A stretch of DNA of 64,000 nucleotides from Paenibacillus plantarum (GTDB lineage: Bacteria > Bacillota > Bacilli > Paenibacillales > NBRC-103111): assembly GCF_013141695.1 (NCBI RefSeq), contig NZ_WHNY01000041.1:1-64000 (forward strand), read 5' to 3'. The notes below the pieces were generated by a model. It saw only the letters and a list, made by a program, of their open reading frames with translations. It ran no database searches and was not told where the DNA came from. Both the position numbers and the translations under genes were made by a program. Shown here in pieces: positions 17,283 through 25,987 of the stretch; positions within the stretch are counted from its first letter, which is position 1; the number at the start of each line of letters is the position of its first letter.

Positions 17283-18998
17283 TTGAAAATACATTGGAAA
17301 AAAACAACGATAATGTTCATCCTAGCCGTTTCTCTGGTCATTCCATCGGCATCCTTCCATGTTGCTGCTGATGAGAAGTATTCACAATCCTACACGCTTA
17401 GTCGTTACCAACTGACGGAATCTCTACAAGTTGATGTTAAAAGCGTATTAAATGAACCTACTTCAGAGGGAACCAGAATCGGCGCTGTTGTTCGTTACTA
17501 TAACGCTGGTGAGCGCTTAGTCGGTGTCCCTGAGTATGAAGTTCGTGTCAAAACGAACGAGGGTTTGGAATACATTATGCGTCCTAGTCAAGCAAATGCG
17601 AGGAATATTCAACCGAAGGAAACCATCGAGCTCAGCTATTTCAATGTCGTAGATCGATATGACGTATTTGCCTTAGATGAGCTATCATGGTCGGATGTGG
17701 ATGAATTCGTCTATCCGAAGGTGGAAAAGCGAATTATCTCACTGCCTATCGCGGATCTGGAGTGGAAAGGGGATAAAGCGAACCTTTCAGACCCAGCTCA
17801 AATCAAGCAGTGGCAGGATACATTCACCATCCCTATGCTTACGGACAAAATCCAATATCAACCTGTGAGTTTGAATGAACAGAATACGGCCAATGGGATC
17901 AAAACAGTCGTCGGATTCCTTGCAACCAACATTGGAGACAAGCCCATCACCGTACCTGATTTTCGAATAAATGGGAAGTCAGGGAATAAAGTATTTATTG
18001 GTGAAAGACTAGAGCACGATGAACTTATACTTGATCCTGGTGAGAAGAATTATGTGCACTACGCCATACCGGTCAAGAGCCGAGCGGAGTTGAAAAACCT
18101 AACGGTGCTAACGCCGGAGGATTTTGTAGCAGATGATAAAACGCATATCTCTTACACGATTGGTAGATTGATGATCAATCTAGTAGGTGCAACCAATTCA
18201 ACTACATTACTAAATCCATTAGGGTCCTATGAGTTGAATAAGCCGATTCAGTTCGATCCCATCAGTCAATTGATTCGATCGGATATTGAGGTATCCATGG
18301 TTGACCTGAATATGAGCGAGAGCGCAGGCGGCGGTTTCAAAGCCGTGGTTGCCAAGTTTAAATTACTGAATAAAAGTGGCGATTCCGTCCCAGTTCCTTC
18401 CTTCCAAACGGTGCTGACAATTGCTAACGGTAAAAAGTTCTCAGGTACTAGGCAGGATACGAAGGTAGATTTGCTGATCCCCAATATTAGCTACGTTATC
18501 TACTATACGTACATTGTGCCAAACTCAGAGACGGGTGAGCGTCTAACGATGGAGATTCTTGATGGCAAAAAGGTTGAGCCCTATAACTTCACCATCGCTG
18601 CGTTCAAGACGAAAGTTATGGATACAACAGACAGCACCCTAGCTTTCTATCCATTTCAGGTTAAAATAAATGACACGTCATTGCAAAGAAGCTTCAATCT
18701 AGGAAACGGACCTAATTATTCCTATAAGTTAGGTGTGGCCTTTGATATTAAACTGCAGGATGAGATTGTCGTGGATCAGAGCTTTTCCAAGCTGAGATTA
18801 GAGGTAGCGGATGCCTCAAACCGAATTATGACATCGAAAGTATATTCGTTCGTGGGCGAGAAAAAGCTGGTGACCGGTACAGAAATCCTGACCTTCGATG
18901 CTGATACTTTAGAAGCTACGTTAACCCTTCGTTTCTATGAAGTGATAGATACCCCATTCGGAGAAGTAAGAAAACTAGTTCAAACGTTGAAAGAATAG
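17283..18998 (+). CDS. Secreted protein with internal repeats, unknown function
   Basis: The 571-aa protein begins at TTG 17283 with GGAG 8 bases before it. It has a cleavable signal peptide, probably ending near 'HVAA'. The body repeats a beta-rich unit three or four times, seen in 'VVRYYNAGERLVGVPEYEVR', 'VVGFLATNIGDKPITVPDFR' and 'VVAKFKLLNKSGDSVPVPSF'. Each describes a strand, a loop with Gly or Asp, then V-P-x-F/Y. No catalytic motif is seen. The spacing of 22 bases after the lipoprotein gene suggests a shared operon and a shared envelope function. Confidence 0.75.
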   Translation: MKIHWKKTTIMFILAVSLVIPSASFHVAADEKYSQSYTLSRYQLTESLQVDVKSVLNEPTSEGTRIGAVVRYYNAGERLVGVPEYEVRVKTNEGLEYIMRPSQANARNIQPKETIELSYFNVVDRYDVFALDELSWSDVDEFVYPKVEKRIISLPIADLEWKGDKANLSDPAQIKQWQDTFTIPMLTDKIQYQPVSLNEQNTANGIKTVVGFLATNIGDKPITVPDFRINGKSGNKVFIGERLEHDELILDPGEKNYVHYAIPVKSRAELKNLTVLTPEDFVADDKTHISYTIGRLMINLVGATNSTTLLNPLGSYELNKPIQFDPISQLIRSDIEVSMVDLNMSESAGGGFKAVVAKFKLLNKSGDSVPVPSFQTVLTIANGKKFSGTRQDTKVDLLIPNISYVIYYTYIVPNSETGERLTMEILDGKKVEPYNFTIAAFKTKVMDTTDSTLAFYPFQVKINDTSLQRSFNLGNGPNYSYKLGVAFDIKLQDEIVVDQSFSKLRLEVADASNRIMTSKVYSFVGEKKLVTGTEILTFDADTLEATLTLRFYEVIDTPFGEVRKLVQTLKE

Positions 18999-19011
18999 GA
19001 GAGAAGAAAAG

Positions 19012-19212
19012 ATGGAAAATGAGGATATGAAACAAAAAGTGTATTCTCCACCCATGGTGTTAAGCCAGCAACCAGTCAGGTTTGAAACAGCCCAGAGTTG
19101 GAATAAGGGTCATGGTAATATAAAGCATCCCGGAAACGGTAATGGTGGTATTAACTATCCGAATCCTCCCTACACAGGGCCGCATAATGGAAAGGGTAAT
19201 GGAAAGCACTAG
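19012..19212 (+). CDS. Putative RiPP precursor, 66 aa, lasso-type leader and acid-free tail
   Basis: The first 26 residues resemble a lasso leader: Y10-x-x-P13-x-V15, then 'QPVRFETA' with a Thr near the expected cleavage site. The remaining 40 residues ('QSWNKGHGNIKHPGNGNGG' and onward) are rich in Gly, Asn, Pro, Lys and His and contain no Asp or Glu. The Gly1-to-Asp/Glu ring of a lasso peptide is therefore impossible. GGAGAG precedes the ATG. Genes for an HPr-kinase-like protein, a PqqD-like recognition protein, an S26 peptidase and an ABC exporter follow directly. It is most likely a modified secreted peptide of undescribed type; a small structural protein is the alternative. Confidence 0.6.
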   Translation: MENEDMKQKVYSPPMVLSQQPVRFETAQSWNKGHGNIKHPGNGNGGINYPNPPYTGPHNGKGNGKH

Positions 19213-19296
19213 AAAAAGCTATTCTGTGGAGGTCAATGAGATGCTATATGGAGCAAGTTGGCCTCCTCTATTAATGAAGTTTCGAGGGGTAGAAGC

Positions 19297-20082
19297 ATGG
19301 AACACATATATACGATAATTGGTGAGCATTGTATTCAAGTGCAGAGTCAGTCGAAGAAGATCATAGATTGGATCCGGAGAAATTTCGCAATTATACCCGC
19401 GTCACCGTCTTCCCCTCATCTAAGGGTTAGGCTTCATGAAGGATATGGTGTTCCGTTTGTAAATTATGAGGTATCCATCAAACAGGAAGAGAACAATCAA
19501 ATTGTCTATCGAAGGTCTGATTACCTCATCGTGGTTGATAGTGATTATCGTGAAGCATCGATCTCTGTGCACAATGAATTAGCATTAAAGCATGCGTTCA
19601 TGAATCTTTACAGCTCATTTCTCGTGCATACGCAGTGGGGACTACTCATTCATTCGTCTTGCGTGATCGAGAATGATAAGGCTTATTTGTTCGCTGGTCA
19701 CTCTGGCGCTGGCAAATCAACCGCAGCGAAATTGTCTGATCCTCGTGAGCTCCTCTCCGATGAAGCTACGATTGTCAAAATTACACCAGGGACCATAACG
19801 GTGTTTGATTCACCTTTTCGAAGCGAATTATCTAGATCAGGTTGTATGGAAAAGAGTTCACTAGCAGGTATCTATTTATTGAATCAAGCGACCTCTAATC
19901 ACAAGGTAGCACTTAGCAAGTCAGATGGTTTTCTACAACTCGTTGATAAAGTGTTTTACTGGGCACATAGCCTAGAAGAAACGGTTAATATTTTACATAT
20001 GTTACTGGTATTGGCCAAAGCAGTCACGATTAGTGAATTGCATTTTCAGAAAAATGATACTTTTTGGGAGTTGATCTCGTAA
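19297..20082 (+). CDS. HPr-kinase-like protein of a RiPP cluster
   Basis: The 261-aa protein has 'LLIHSS' (His119), Walker A 'AGHSGAGKST' (133-142) and 'LLSDEATIV'. This is the layout of the HPr-kinase-like enzymes that phosphorylate lasso peptides such as paeninodin. The partner precursor at 19012 does not end in Ser, so the substrate is unclear. The start at 19297 is preferred because GAGGGG lies about 8 bases upstream; TTG 19258 would add 13 residues. Its stop overlaps the PqqD-like gene by one base. Confidence 0.8.
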   Translation: MEHIYTIIGEHCIQVQSQSKKIIDWIRRNFAIIPASPSSPHLRVRLHEGYGVPFVNYEVSIKQEENNQIVYRRSDYLIVVDSDYREASISVHNELALKHAFMNLYSSFLVHTQWGLLIHSSCVIENDKAYLFAGHSGAGKSTAAKLSDPRELLSDEATIVKITPGTITVFDSPFRSELSRSGCMEKSSLAGIYLLNQATSNHKVALSKSDGFLQLVDKVFYWAHSLEETVNILHMLLVLAKAVTISELHFQKNDTFWELIS

Positions 20083-20351
20083 TGACGCAATATGTACGAA
20101 TGAATAATTATGAGTCTATTGAGCTGGATATGGAATGGATTATTCTCAATACGGATGAGTATACGTTAACGAAGCTGAATGGTGTGGGTGGATTTTGCTG
20201 GTCTCTTCTCGGCACGGCACAGTCTATAGACACAATTGCTGATGCGGTACGTAATGAATTTCAGTCGGTTCATAGCGATGTTGAAACAGATGTCGAAGTG
20301 TTTTTGCATGATATGATGAATCGGGGTCTTGTTCAGCTTGCTGGATCATAA
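20082..20351 (+). CDS. PqqD-like RiPP recognition protein (B1 type)
   Basis: The 89-aa protein starts at ATG 20082, which overlaps the previous stop (TAATG). It has the RRE-type winged helix pattern: 'ILNTDEYTLTKLNGVGGFCW' followed by helices ending 'FLHDMMNRGLVQL'. Such proteins bind the leader of the precursor and hand it to modifying enzymes. A copy with the same role occurs at 26920 in the lasso cluster. Confidence 0.82.
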   Translation: MTQYVRMNNYESIELDMEWIILNTDEYTLTKLNGVGGFCWSLLGTAQSIDTIADAVRNEFQSVHSDVETDVEVFLHDMMNRGLVQLAGS

Positions 20352-20793
20352 GGACATCGATCAGGTCATTGCACAAACCATGGAGAAACGAGGTTGGATT
20401 GATCTGCCTGCGCAGGGTATGAGCATGTATCCTTTTATTAAGAAGGGGGATATTTGTAGATTTGTGCGCGTAGAAGCATCACATATGAAAAAAGGGGATA
20501 TTCTCTTATTTCGCGCCCGAGACGGTCATTTGATCGCCCATCGGTTGTCCCGTATCGTGATGAACAATCAACAACCACAATATCTGTGCAAAGGTGATAC
20601 GAATGTAACGTATGACGAATGGATTGGACAGGATCAGATCATCGGAAGAATGATTTGGAAAAACCGCAATGGCCGGCGTATTCAAATTACGAATCTAGCT
20701 TCAAGTACATGGGGCTGGGCTATACTTACACTCCCTCAGTTATCGCGATTAGTTCAATTCTATTTGGTTCGAAGCAAACTGGCGAAATCGTAG
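20329..20793 (+). CDS. S26-family signal-peptidase-like protein
   Basis: The 154-aa protein has the catalytic Ser box 'GMSMYPFIKKGD' and, in place of a Lys box, 'DGHLIAHRLSRIV', where His-Arg matches the SipW/Sec11-type Ser-His arrangement; 'CKGDTN' follows. A hydrophobic C-terminal stretch ('WGWAILTLPQLSRLVQFYLV') may anchor it. In this cluster it may take the place of the B2 leader protease, which is missing here. It starts at TTG 20329 or 20338, overlapping the PqqD-like gene. Confidence 0.75.
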   Translation: MFSLLDHKDIDQVIAQTMEKRGWIDLPAQGMSMYPFIKKGDICRFVRVEASHMKKGDILLFRARDGHLIAHRLSRIVMNNQQPQYLCKGDTNVTYDEWIGQDQIIGRMIWKNRNGRRIQITNLASSTWGWAILTLPQLSRLVQFYLVRSKLAKS

Positions 20794-20817
20794 AATGAGT
20801 AATGGAGTGTCGATGAC

Positions 20818-22608
20818 ATGAACAGTTTATTGAAAATGAAAGAAACTCGCAGAACGTATAACGTTTTGAAGCCCTACATCAAGAAACATCGCAGACCTTA
20901 CATAGGTCTCCTCCTCTTACTCTTCGTTGAAATTATGCTAACTATTGGATTCTCATGGTTTTTTGGTTCGATTACAGATGCAGCAATTCATAGTAACATC
21001 TCACGGATGAAATGGTTAGTACCTCTTGGTATCGCACTTGTTCTACTTAGTATTACCTCCACTTATCTGAATACCCTTTGGGAGACGATTGCCACCAATG
21101 CTGTTAAAAGGGACTTCTCCGAGCACCTATTCAAACACATTTTACAATTACCAGGCAAACAAGTAGATCGTATTCATTCTGGCGATTTATTAGCTCATTT
21201 CACGAATGATATTCATAACTTAGATGGCATTATTGGCAGCAGCCTAATAAATTTGATTAAGTTACCTTTTACTTATGGTGCTGTTCTCATTTATTTACTG
21301 CACATCAATTGGAAACTAGCGCTTATATGTGCATGTGTAGCACCAGTGGCCATGGTTTCTGGGGTTATCTTTGGCATATTACTGCGAAATAATAATCGGC
21401 GAATTCAGAATTTGGTTGTTCAATTTAATGTGCTGTTAAATGAAACATTTCAAGGCTTTTTCGTTATTCGCTCCTTTCTTATGGAGAAAGCCGTATTTAC
21501 GAAATATGCGATTAAAAATAAGAAGCTCTATGCGTTGGAACTGAACAATGCCAGGCTGCGTGGATGGTTTTATGTAGGGAGTCAAGCTGCCGCTTCACTA
21601 ACATTTCTAGTCAGCTTATGTTTGGGTTCCTATTATATCTCCATGGGTCTGTTATCTGTAGGAGCTTTACTAACTTTTATCAACCTCGTCAATCATTTGG
21701 TGTATCCATTAACCGAGTTCGCCGGACAATGGGCTGGCTTGCAGAAATCGATGACTGCAATGGAGCGAATATTTAAAGTATTGGAGATCCAAGCGGAATC
21801 AGATGATTTCCCAGCAGCGATGAAAGTAGAACCCTTTGTGTCCTCCATTGCCTTCCACGATATTACGTTCCAGTATGAGGGGCAAGCCACTTTATTTGAA
21901 CATCTGAATTTACACATTCCAGCTGGGAAAATCGTTGCCATCGTAGGATTAAGCGGAGCTGGGAAGACCACTTTGTTCAATTTGCTCCAGGGTTTCTATA
22001 AACCGCAGGCGGGTGAGATTTCAATTAATGGACGCCAAATTTCATGCCTGTCGCTTTCTGAGCGAAGAAGTCTGTTCGCTCATGTTTCTCAGGAAACGAT
22101 GCTGTTCAGCGGTACAATAAGAGATAATTTGCTAGTTGCGCGGCCTGATATTACCGATAGGCAAATGATCGAAGCGACTAAAATGGCGGGAATTCATGCC
22201 TATATTTCATCGCTTCCTCAGGGCTATGATACAGAAATTGGCGAAAACGGGATGAAGTTTTCGGGTGGACAACGACAACGGTTGGCGATCGCAAGAGCGA
22301 TTTTGAAAGATGCACCTATACTTTTATTAGATGAGGGCACGTCAGCCCTAGATAGTGAGACGGAATACCATGTGAAAGCGGCATTGGATCGCCTCATGCA
22401 TAATCGGACCACGCTCATTATTACACATCGCCTAGCTTCCATTCACAAAGCAGATTACATTATCGTGATGGACAAAGGGGAAATTGTGCAAATGGGACGA
22501 CATGAGGAGATGATGCAAAAGGAAGGGATATATCGTCGTTTACATGGTATGGAATCAAAGAGGGGGGAGTGGGACTATGCTGATGCCTTTCATCAAAGCG
22601 TTGTATGA
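20818..22608 (+). CDS. ABC exporter (membrane and ATPase fused)
   Basis: The 596-aa half-transporter has six predicted membrane helices in the first 310 residues. An ATPase domain follows, with Walker A 'GLSGAGKTT', signature 'FSGGQRQRL', Walker B 'ILLLDEGTSALD' and H-loop 'ITHRLAS'. There is no C39 peptidase domain, so it does not cut a double-Gly leader itself. It probably exports the peptide of this cluster. The 3' end overlaps the nucleotidyltransferase gene. Confidence 0.9.
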   Translation: MNSLLKMKETRRTYNVLKPYIKKHRRPYIGLLLLLFVEIMLTIGFSWFFGSITDAAIHSNISRMKWLVPLGIALVLLSITSTYLNTLWETIATNAVKRDFSEHLFKHILQLPGKQVDRIHSGDLLAHFTNDIHNLDGIIGSSLINLIKLPFTYGAVLIYLLHINWKLALICACVAPVAMVSGVIFGILLRNNNRRIQNLVVQFNVLLNETFQGFFVIRSFLMEKAVFTKYAIKNKKLYALELNNARLRGWFYVGSQAAASLTFLVSLCLGSYYISMGLLSVGALLTFINLVNHLVYPLTEFAGQWAGLQKSMTAMERIFKVLEIQAESDDFPAAMKVEPFVSSIAFHDITFQYEGQATLFEHLNLHIPAGKIVAIVGLSGAGKTTLFNLLQGFYKPQAGEISINGRQISCLSLSERRSLFAHVSQETMLFSGTIRDNLLVARPDITDRQMIEATKMAGIHAYISSLPQGYDTEIGENGMKFSGGQRQRLAIARAILKDAPILLLDEGTSALDSETEYHVKAALDRLMHNRTTLIITHRLASIHKADYIIVMDKGEIVQMGRHEEMMQKEGIYRRLHGMESKRGEWDYADAFHQSVV

Positions 22609-23584
22609 TCCCCAAGCTTCTCTTCCGCAGGAGTCGATGTTGTATGAGAAGGCACTCGAGGAAATCAAACGATATTCCATTGGCTCACAAATGCATGCTT
22701 TAATCCATCAGCAGGGAAAATGGGCCCAGGTTCCTACTTTTTTTCAGGAACGTTTAAAGCAGTTTTCTGATGAGACGCGTTGTCTTAATTTTTTTATCAA
22801 AAATCAACTTGACCAAATCCTTCGACAGTTTGAGACATCGCATATTTCCATTATTCCGTTAAAAGGTGTTCGATTTGCTGAAAAGTATTTCGGTCATTTT
22901 GGCGCTAGAGCGACTTCGGATATTGATGTATTAATCCAGAAGTCCGATTTGGATATCGCGATTCGATGTCTAAAATCTCTCGGGTTCGACATTGAGGAGC
23001 TGAGGTCTCCAGCTCATTTCCATTGGAGTTTCTCCAAACGATTGCCGTCTAGTCCGATTCCATTGACCGTTGAGCTGCATTGGAATGTACTTGTGGAACA
23101 AACATCCAATATCAATATGAGTGAATTCTGGGAGCATGCGACGCCATTCGCATCGTATCAAAATGTGAAGGAACTATCCGTCTATCATACGTTCTATATG
23201 ATTTGCTTGCACGGTTGGAGTCATTACATGGACTCGCCTAAATATTATATGGACATTATGCAAATGCTCCATCGGCATCCTGATGACATTAACTTTGAAG
23301 TGCTCTTTAAAGATGCTGCTTCTCATCAAACATTAAGAAGAATACACCGAACCTTAGTGAACGTGTACGGCCATTTCCCTCATCTAGGGGATATTAAAGA
23401 GCTGCCTGTCTCTTATAAGAAGGCAAGTAGTACGTCTGGCAGCCGTTATTGGGTGGCTTTAGCGAATAAGATTCATAACAAATTCTTTAACTTTGATTCG
23501 GCTTCGCATACCTGCGCTGCGCTGATCCATGCCTTCTATAACTTGGGAAATTCAAGGTTTTCTAGCAGAATAAAAAAGTTTTAA
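22577..23584 (+). CDS. Nucleotidyltransferase-family protein (NTP_transf_5 type)
   Basis: The 335-aa protein has 'IIPLKGVRFAEKYFG' and 'GARATSDIDVLI', the G-x-R-x-x-x-D-x-D site of the uncharacterised nucleotidyltransferase family often found beside lasso peptide genes. Its product and substrate are unknown; adenylylation of a peptide or sugar is possible. The start at 22577 is favoured by GGGGGGAG 7 bases upstream and overlaps the ABC gene by 32 bases. A distant relative lies at 29543. Confidence 0.8.
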   Translation: MLMPFIKALYDPQASLPQESMLYEKALEEIKRYSIGSQMHALIHQQGKWAQVPTFFQERLKQFSDETRCLNFFIKNQLDQILRQFETSHISIIPLKGVRFAEKYFGHFGARATSDIDVLIQKSDLDIAIRCLKSLGFDIEELRSPAHFHWSFSKRLPSSPIPLTVELHWNVLVEQTSNINMSEFWEHATPFASYQNVKELSVYHTFYMICLHGWSHYMDSPKYYMDIMQMLHRHPDDINFEVLFKDAASHQTLRRIHRTLVNVYGHFPHLGDIKELPVSYKKASSTSGSRYWVALANKIHNKFFNFDSASHTCAALIHAFYNLGNSRFSSRIKKF

Positions 23585-23591
23585 TAAGCAG

Positions 23592-23742
23592 TTGACAGTG
23601 AAGATAGAAGATGATATTCTGAGATTGTTCTTGATAAAGAACGATATGAGAGCAGATAGAGAACGCACAGAGAACGACAAGAGATTGCTCAAGCGAGCTC
23701 CATTCTTAAAAAACTCACCAGTAAATGTTCTCTAATAAGAAT
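23592..23742 (+). promoter_or_regulatory. Promoter of the lasso operon with SinR-type boxes
   Basis: TTGACA (23592-23597) and TATTCT (23615-23620) are 17 bases apart. The palindrome GTTCTTGATAAAGAAC (23627-23642) lies on the expected start site. Further half-sites AGAGAAC occur at 23658 and 23669 (11 bases apart, one helical turn), and GTTCTCTAATAAGAAT at 23727-23742 is another imperfect palindrome. The pattern matches clustered SinR boxes. Confidence 0.72.
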
Positions 23743-23790
23743 ATTTACCAAGAATATGAACTTTGAGATTTGGCTATGTGGAGGGAAAGT

Positions 23791-25734
23791 ATGAGTGCAA
23801 TAACGGGGATCTATCACTTCAGTCAAGAGCATATAAGTACTGAGCATGGCCAAAGATTAATGCAAGGATTACAGAAGTATCCATCTGATGATGTTCGGAC
23901 ATGGTATGAACAGAACGTTTTCCTTGGCTGCCATTCGCAATGGATTACACCAGAATCAGTGGGAGAACGCAATCCATATTATGATTCAGCAAGACGATTA
24001 GTGGTAGCCGCTGATGCGATTATTGATAATCGTGATGAATTGTTCCAGCTATTACATGTAGAAGCAAGTAGGCAGAAATCGATGACTGATAGCGAGTTGA
24101 TTTTACTAACTTATAGCAAATGGGGCGAGGATGCGCCTAAGTATTTGATTGGTGACTTCGCTTTTATGATATGGGATGAGAGAAATCAGCTGTTGTTTGG
24201 TGCAAGAGATTTCTCGGGTAGTCGCACGCTCTACTATCATTGTAACAAGGAACGTTTCGCATTCTGTACGGTTATTCAGCCTTTGCTAAGTTTATCCCAA
24301 GTGGATAGAAGTATAAATGAACATTGGATCGCAGAATACTTGGCAAATCCAGGTGTGATCGAATGCGTTGACGACACGTCAACTGTGTTTAGAGACATTC
24401 AACAGTTGCCTCCATCTCATTCCATATCGATCACTAGTGAGAGAGTGACTGTATCGAGATATTGCAAAATCACGCAGCAGGAAGAACGATTGAAACTGAA
24501 GTCAGATAAAGAGTATGAAGAGGCGTTCCTGGATGTGTTTCAACAATCTATCCAATCTAGGCTACGAACGCATCGTCAAGTTGGAGCCTTCTTAAGCGGT
24601 GGACTTGACTCGGGCACAATCGTCAGCTTAGCGGCCAAAGAATTAAATAGGAAAAATAGTAAATTACATACGTATAGTTATATTCCAGTTGAAGATTACA
24701 TCGATTGGACACCTAAAAGTGAAGTAGCGGACGAAAGACCGTATATCCATTCGACGGTTAATCATGTTGGGAACATTACCGATAACTATTTAGATTTTAA
24801 AGGGAAAAGTGCATTAACCGAGGTAGATGATTGGCTCGAGATGTTGGAAATGCCCTATAAAATTTTCGAAAATTCCTACTGGATCAATGGCATATATGAA
24901 AAAGCGCAAAAGCAAGGTGTAGGGGTACTCCTAAGTGGGGCCAGAGGAAACAATACAATCTCATGGGGACCTGCCTTGTCCCATTATGCTTCTCTATTGA
25001 AAGAAATGAAATGGATTCGCCTCTTTAGAGAAATGGAAATGTATAGCGCCAATAATGGCGTGAAAAAAACCAGGTTCATGAAGGCTGTCGCTCAAAAGGC
25101 ATATCCCTTCATGAGTCGTAGGAATGGTCAGCAAGATGCGTATCACTTCCCTACGCTGATCCATCCTGATCTTGCGGAACGAACAGATGTTTACAGGAAG
25201 CTACAAGCATACGATATATACTCAAATGGGTTTACTAGTCCATCCAATATCTTCGAGACTAGAAAAAAACATTTTGAACAAACGTTTGTATGGAATCTAA
25301 ATGGTACTTGTGGTACGAAATCATCGCTACGCTATTCCGTTTGGAACCGAGATCCAACGAATGATTTGCGAGTGATTAAGTTCTGTCTCTCTGTTCCAGA
25401 GAACCAAACAGTGAAGGATGGTATGGATCGTGCTTTGATCAGGAGATCAATGAAAGGATTACTACCTGATCAAGTGAGATTAAACCAACGAATTCGAGGT
25501 ATTCAAGGGGCCGATGGTATTCAGCGCATGGTACCAGCCTGGGATTCATTCATTCAGGAATTGCAGCAGCTTGTTGAAGATCCTCAGATCTCGTCGTACA
25601 TTAACATTCCGATTGTCAAGGAAGCGATAGCCAAATTCCAGGGTACCTCGCGGCCGAGTAATCCATTCGACGCAGATTATAGCATTCTAATGCGAAGTTT
25701 AATTATGTACCGATTCTTACAAAAAAATGCTTGA
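23791..25734 (+). CDS. Lasso peptide macrolactam synthetase (asparagine-synthase-like, C protein)
   Basis: The 647-aa protein resembles asparagine synthetase B. The N-terminal glutaminase-like domain starts MSAITGIYHF, so the catalytic Cys2 is absent, as is usual in lasso cyclases. The C-terminal part has the ATP pyrophosphatase loop SGGLDS (269-274). It adenylates an Asp or Glu side chain of the core and closes the ring on the N-terminal amine. GGAGGG precedes ATG 23791. It is followed after 14 bases by the precursor gene. Confidence 0.9.
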   Translation: MSAITGIYHFSQEHISTEHGQRLMQGLQKYPSDDVRTWYEQNVFLGCHSQWITPESVGERNPYYDSARRLVVAADAIIDNRDELFQLLHVEASRQKSMTDSELILLTYSKWGEDAPKYLIGDFAFMIWDERNQLLFGARDFSGSRTLYYHCNKERFAFCTVIQPLLSLSQVDRSINEHWIAEYLANPGVIECVDDTSTVFRDIQQLPPSHSISITSERVTVSRYCKITQQEERLKLKSDKEYEEAFLDVFQQSIQSRLRTHRQVGAFLSGGLDSGTIVSLAAKELNRKNSKLHTYSYIPVEDYIDWTPKSEVADERPYIHSTVNHVGNITDNYLDFKGKSALTEVDDWLEMLEMPYKIFENSYWINGIYEKAQKQGVGVLLSGARGNNTISWGPALSHYASLLKEMKWIRLFREMEMYSANNGVKKTRFMKAVAQKAYPFMSRRNGQQDAYHFPTLIHPDLAERTDVYRKLQAYDIYSNGFTSPSNIFETRKKHFEQTFVWNLNGTCGTKSSLRYSVWNRDPTNDLRVIKFCLSVPENQTVKDGMDRALIRRSMKGLLPDQVRLNQRIRGIQGADGIQRMVPAWDSFIQELQQLVEDPQISSYINIPIVKEAIAKFQGTSRPSNPFDADYSILMRSLIMYRFLQKNA

Positions 25735-25748
25735 AGGGAGGTGAGTAT

Positions 25749-25877
25749 ATGAACAAAACATGGGAAAAACCAGAATTAGAAGTACTTGATGTGAAAATGA
25801 CAATGACAGGATTTCCGGATCAAAAACGGGATTTCTTAGACACAAATCAAACAGAACACCTTATGGGGCCTAGCTAG
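25749..25877 (+). CDS. Lasso peptide precursor, paeninodin family, 42 aa
   Basis: The peptide starts MNKTWEKPELEVLDVKMTMT; W5-x-x-P8-x-L10 replaces the usual Y-x-x-P-x-L leader motif. With Thr18 as the conserved -2 Thr, the core is residues 20-42: TGFPDQKRDF, then LDTNQTEHLMGPS. Its ninth residue is Asp28, which gives a nine-residue ring. A Gly21-to-Asp28 eight-residue ring is the alternative. The last residue is Ser, the site phosphorylated in paeninodin, and a kinase gene follows. AAGGGAGG precedes the ATG. Confidence 0.88.
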   Translation: MNKTWEKPELEVLDVKMTMTGFPDQKRDFLDTNQTEHLMGPS

Positions 25878-25914
25878 GTTCAGGTTATCTAATACTTATA
25901 ATTCCTGTGTTAAA

Positions 25915-25950
25915 AGCCCTTATACTGGAAAGTATGAGGGCTCGTTTTTT
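25915..25950 (+). terminator. Attenuator after the lasso precursor
   Basis: A 12-bp stem (AGCCCTTATACT with AGTATGAGGGCT, one G-T pair) with a GGAA loop is followed by T6. It lies between the precursor and the kinase gene, and partial readthrough would give more precursor than processing enzymes. Confidence 0.85.
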
Positions 25951-25987
25951 ACTACGTCCTACAAGAAAAAGCTTGGAGTGAGTAATA

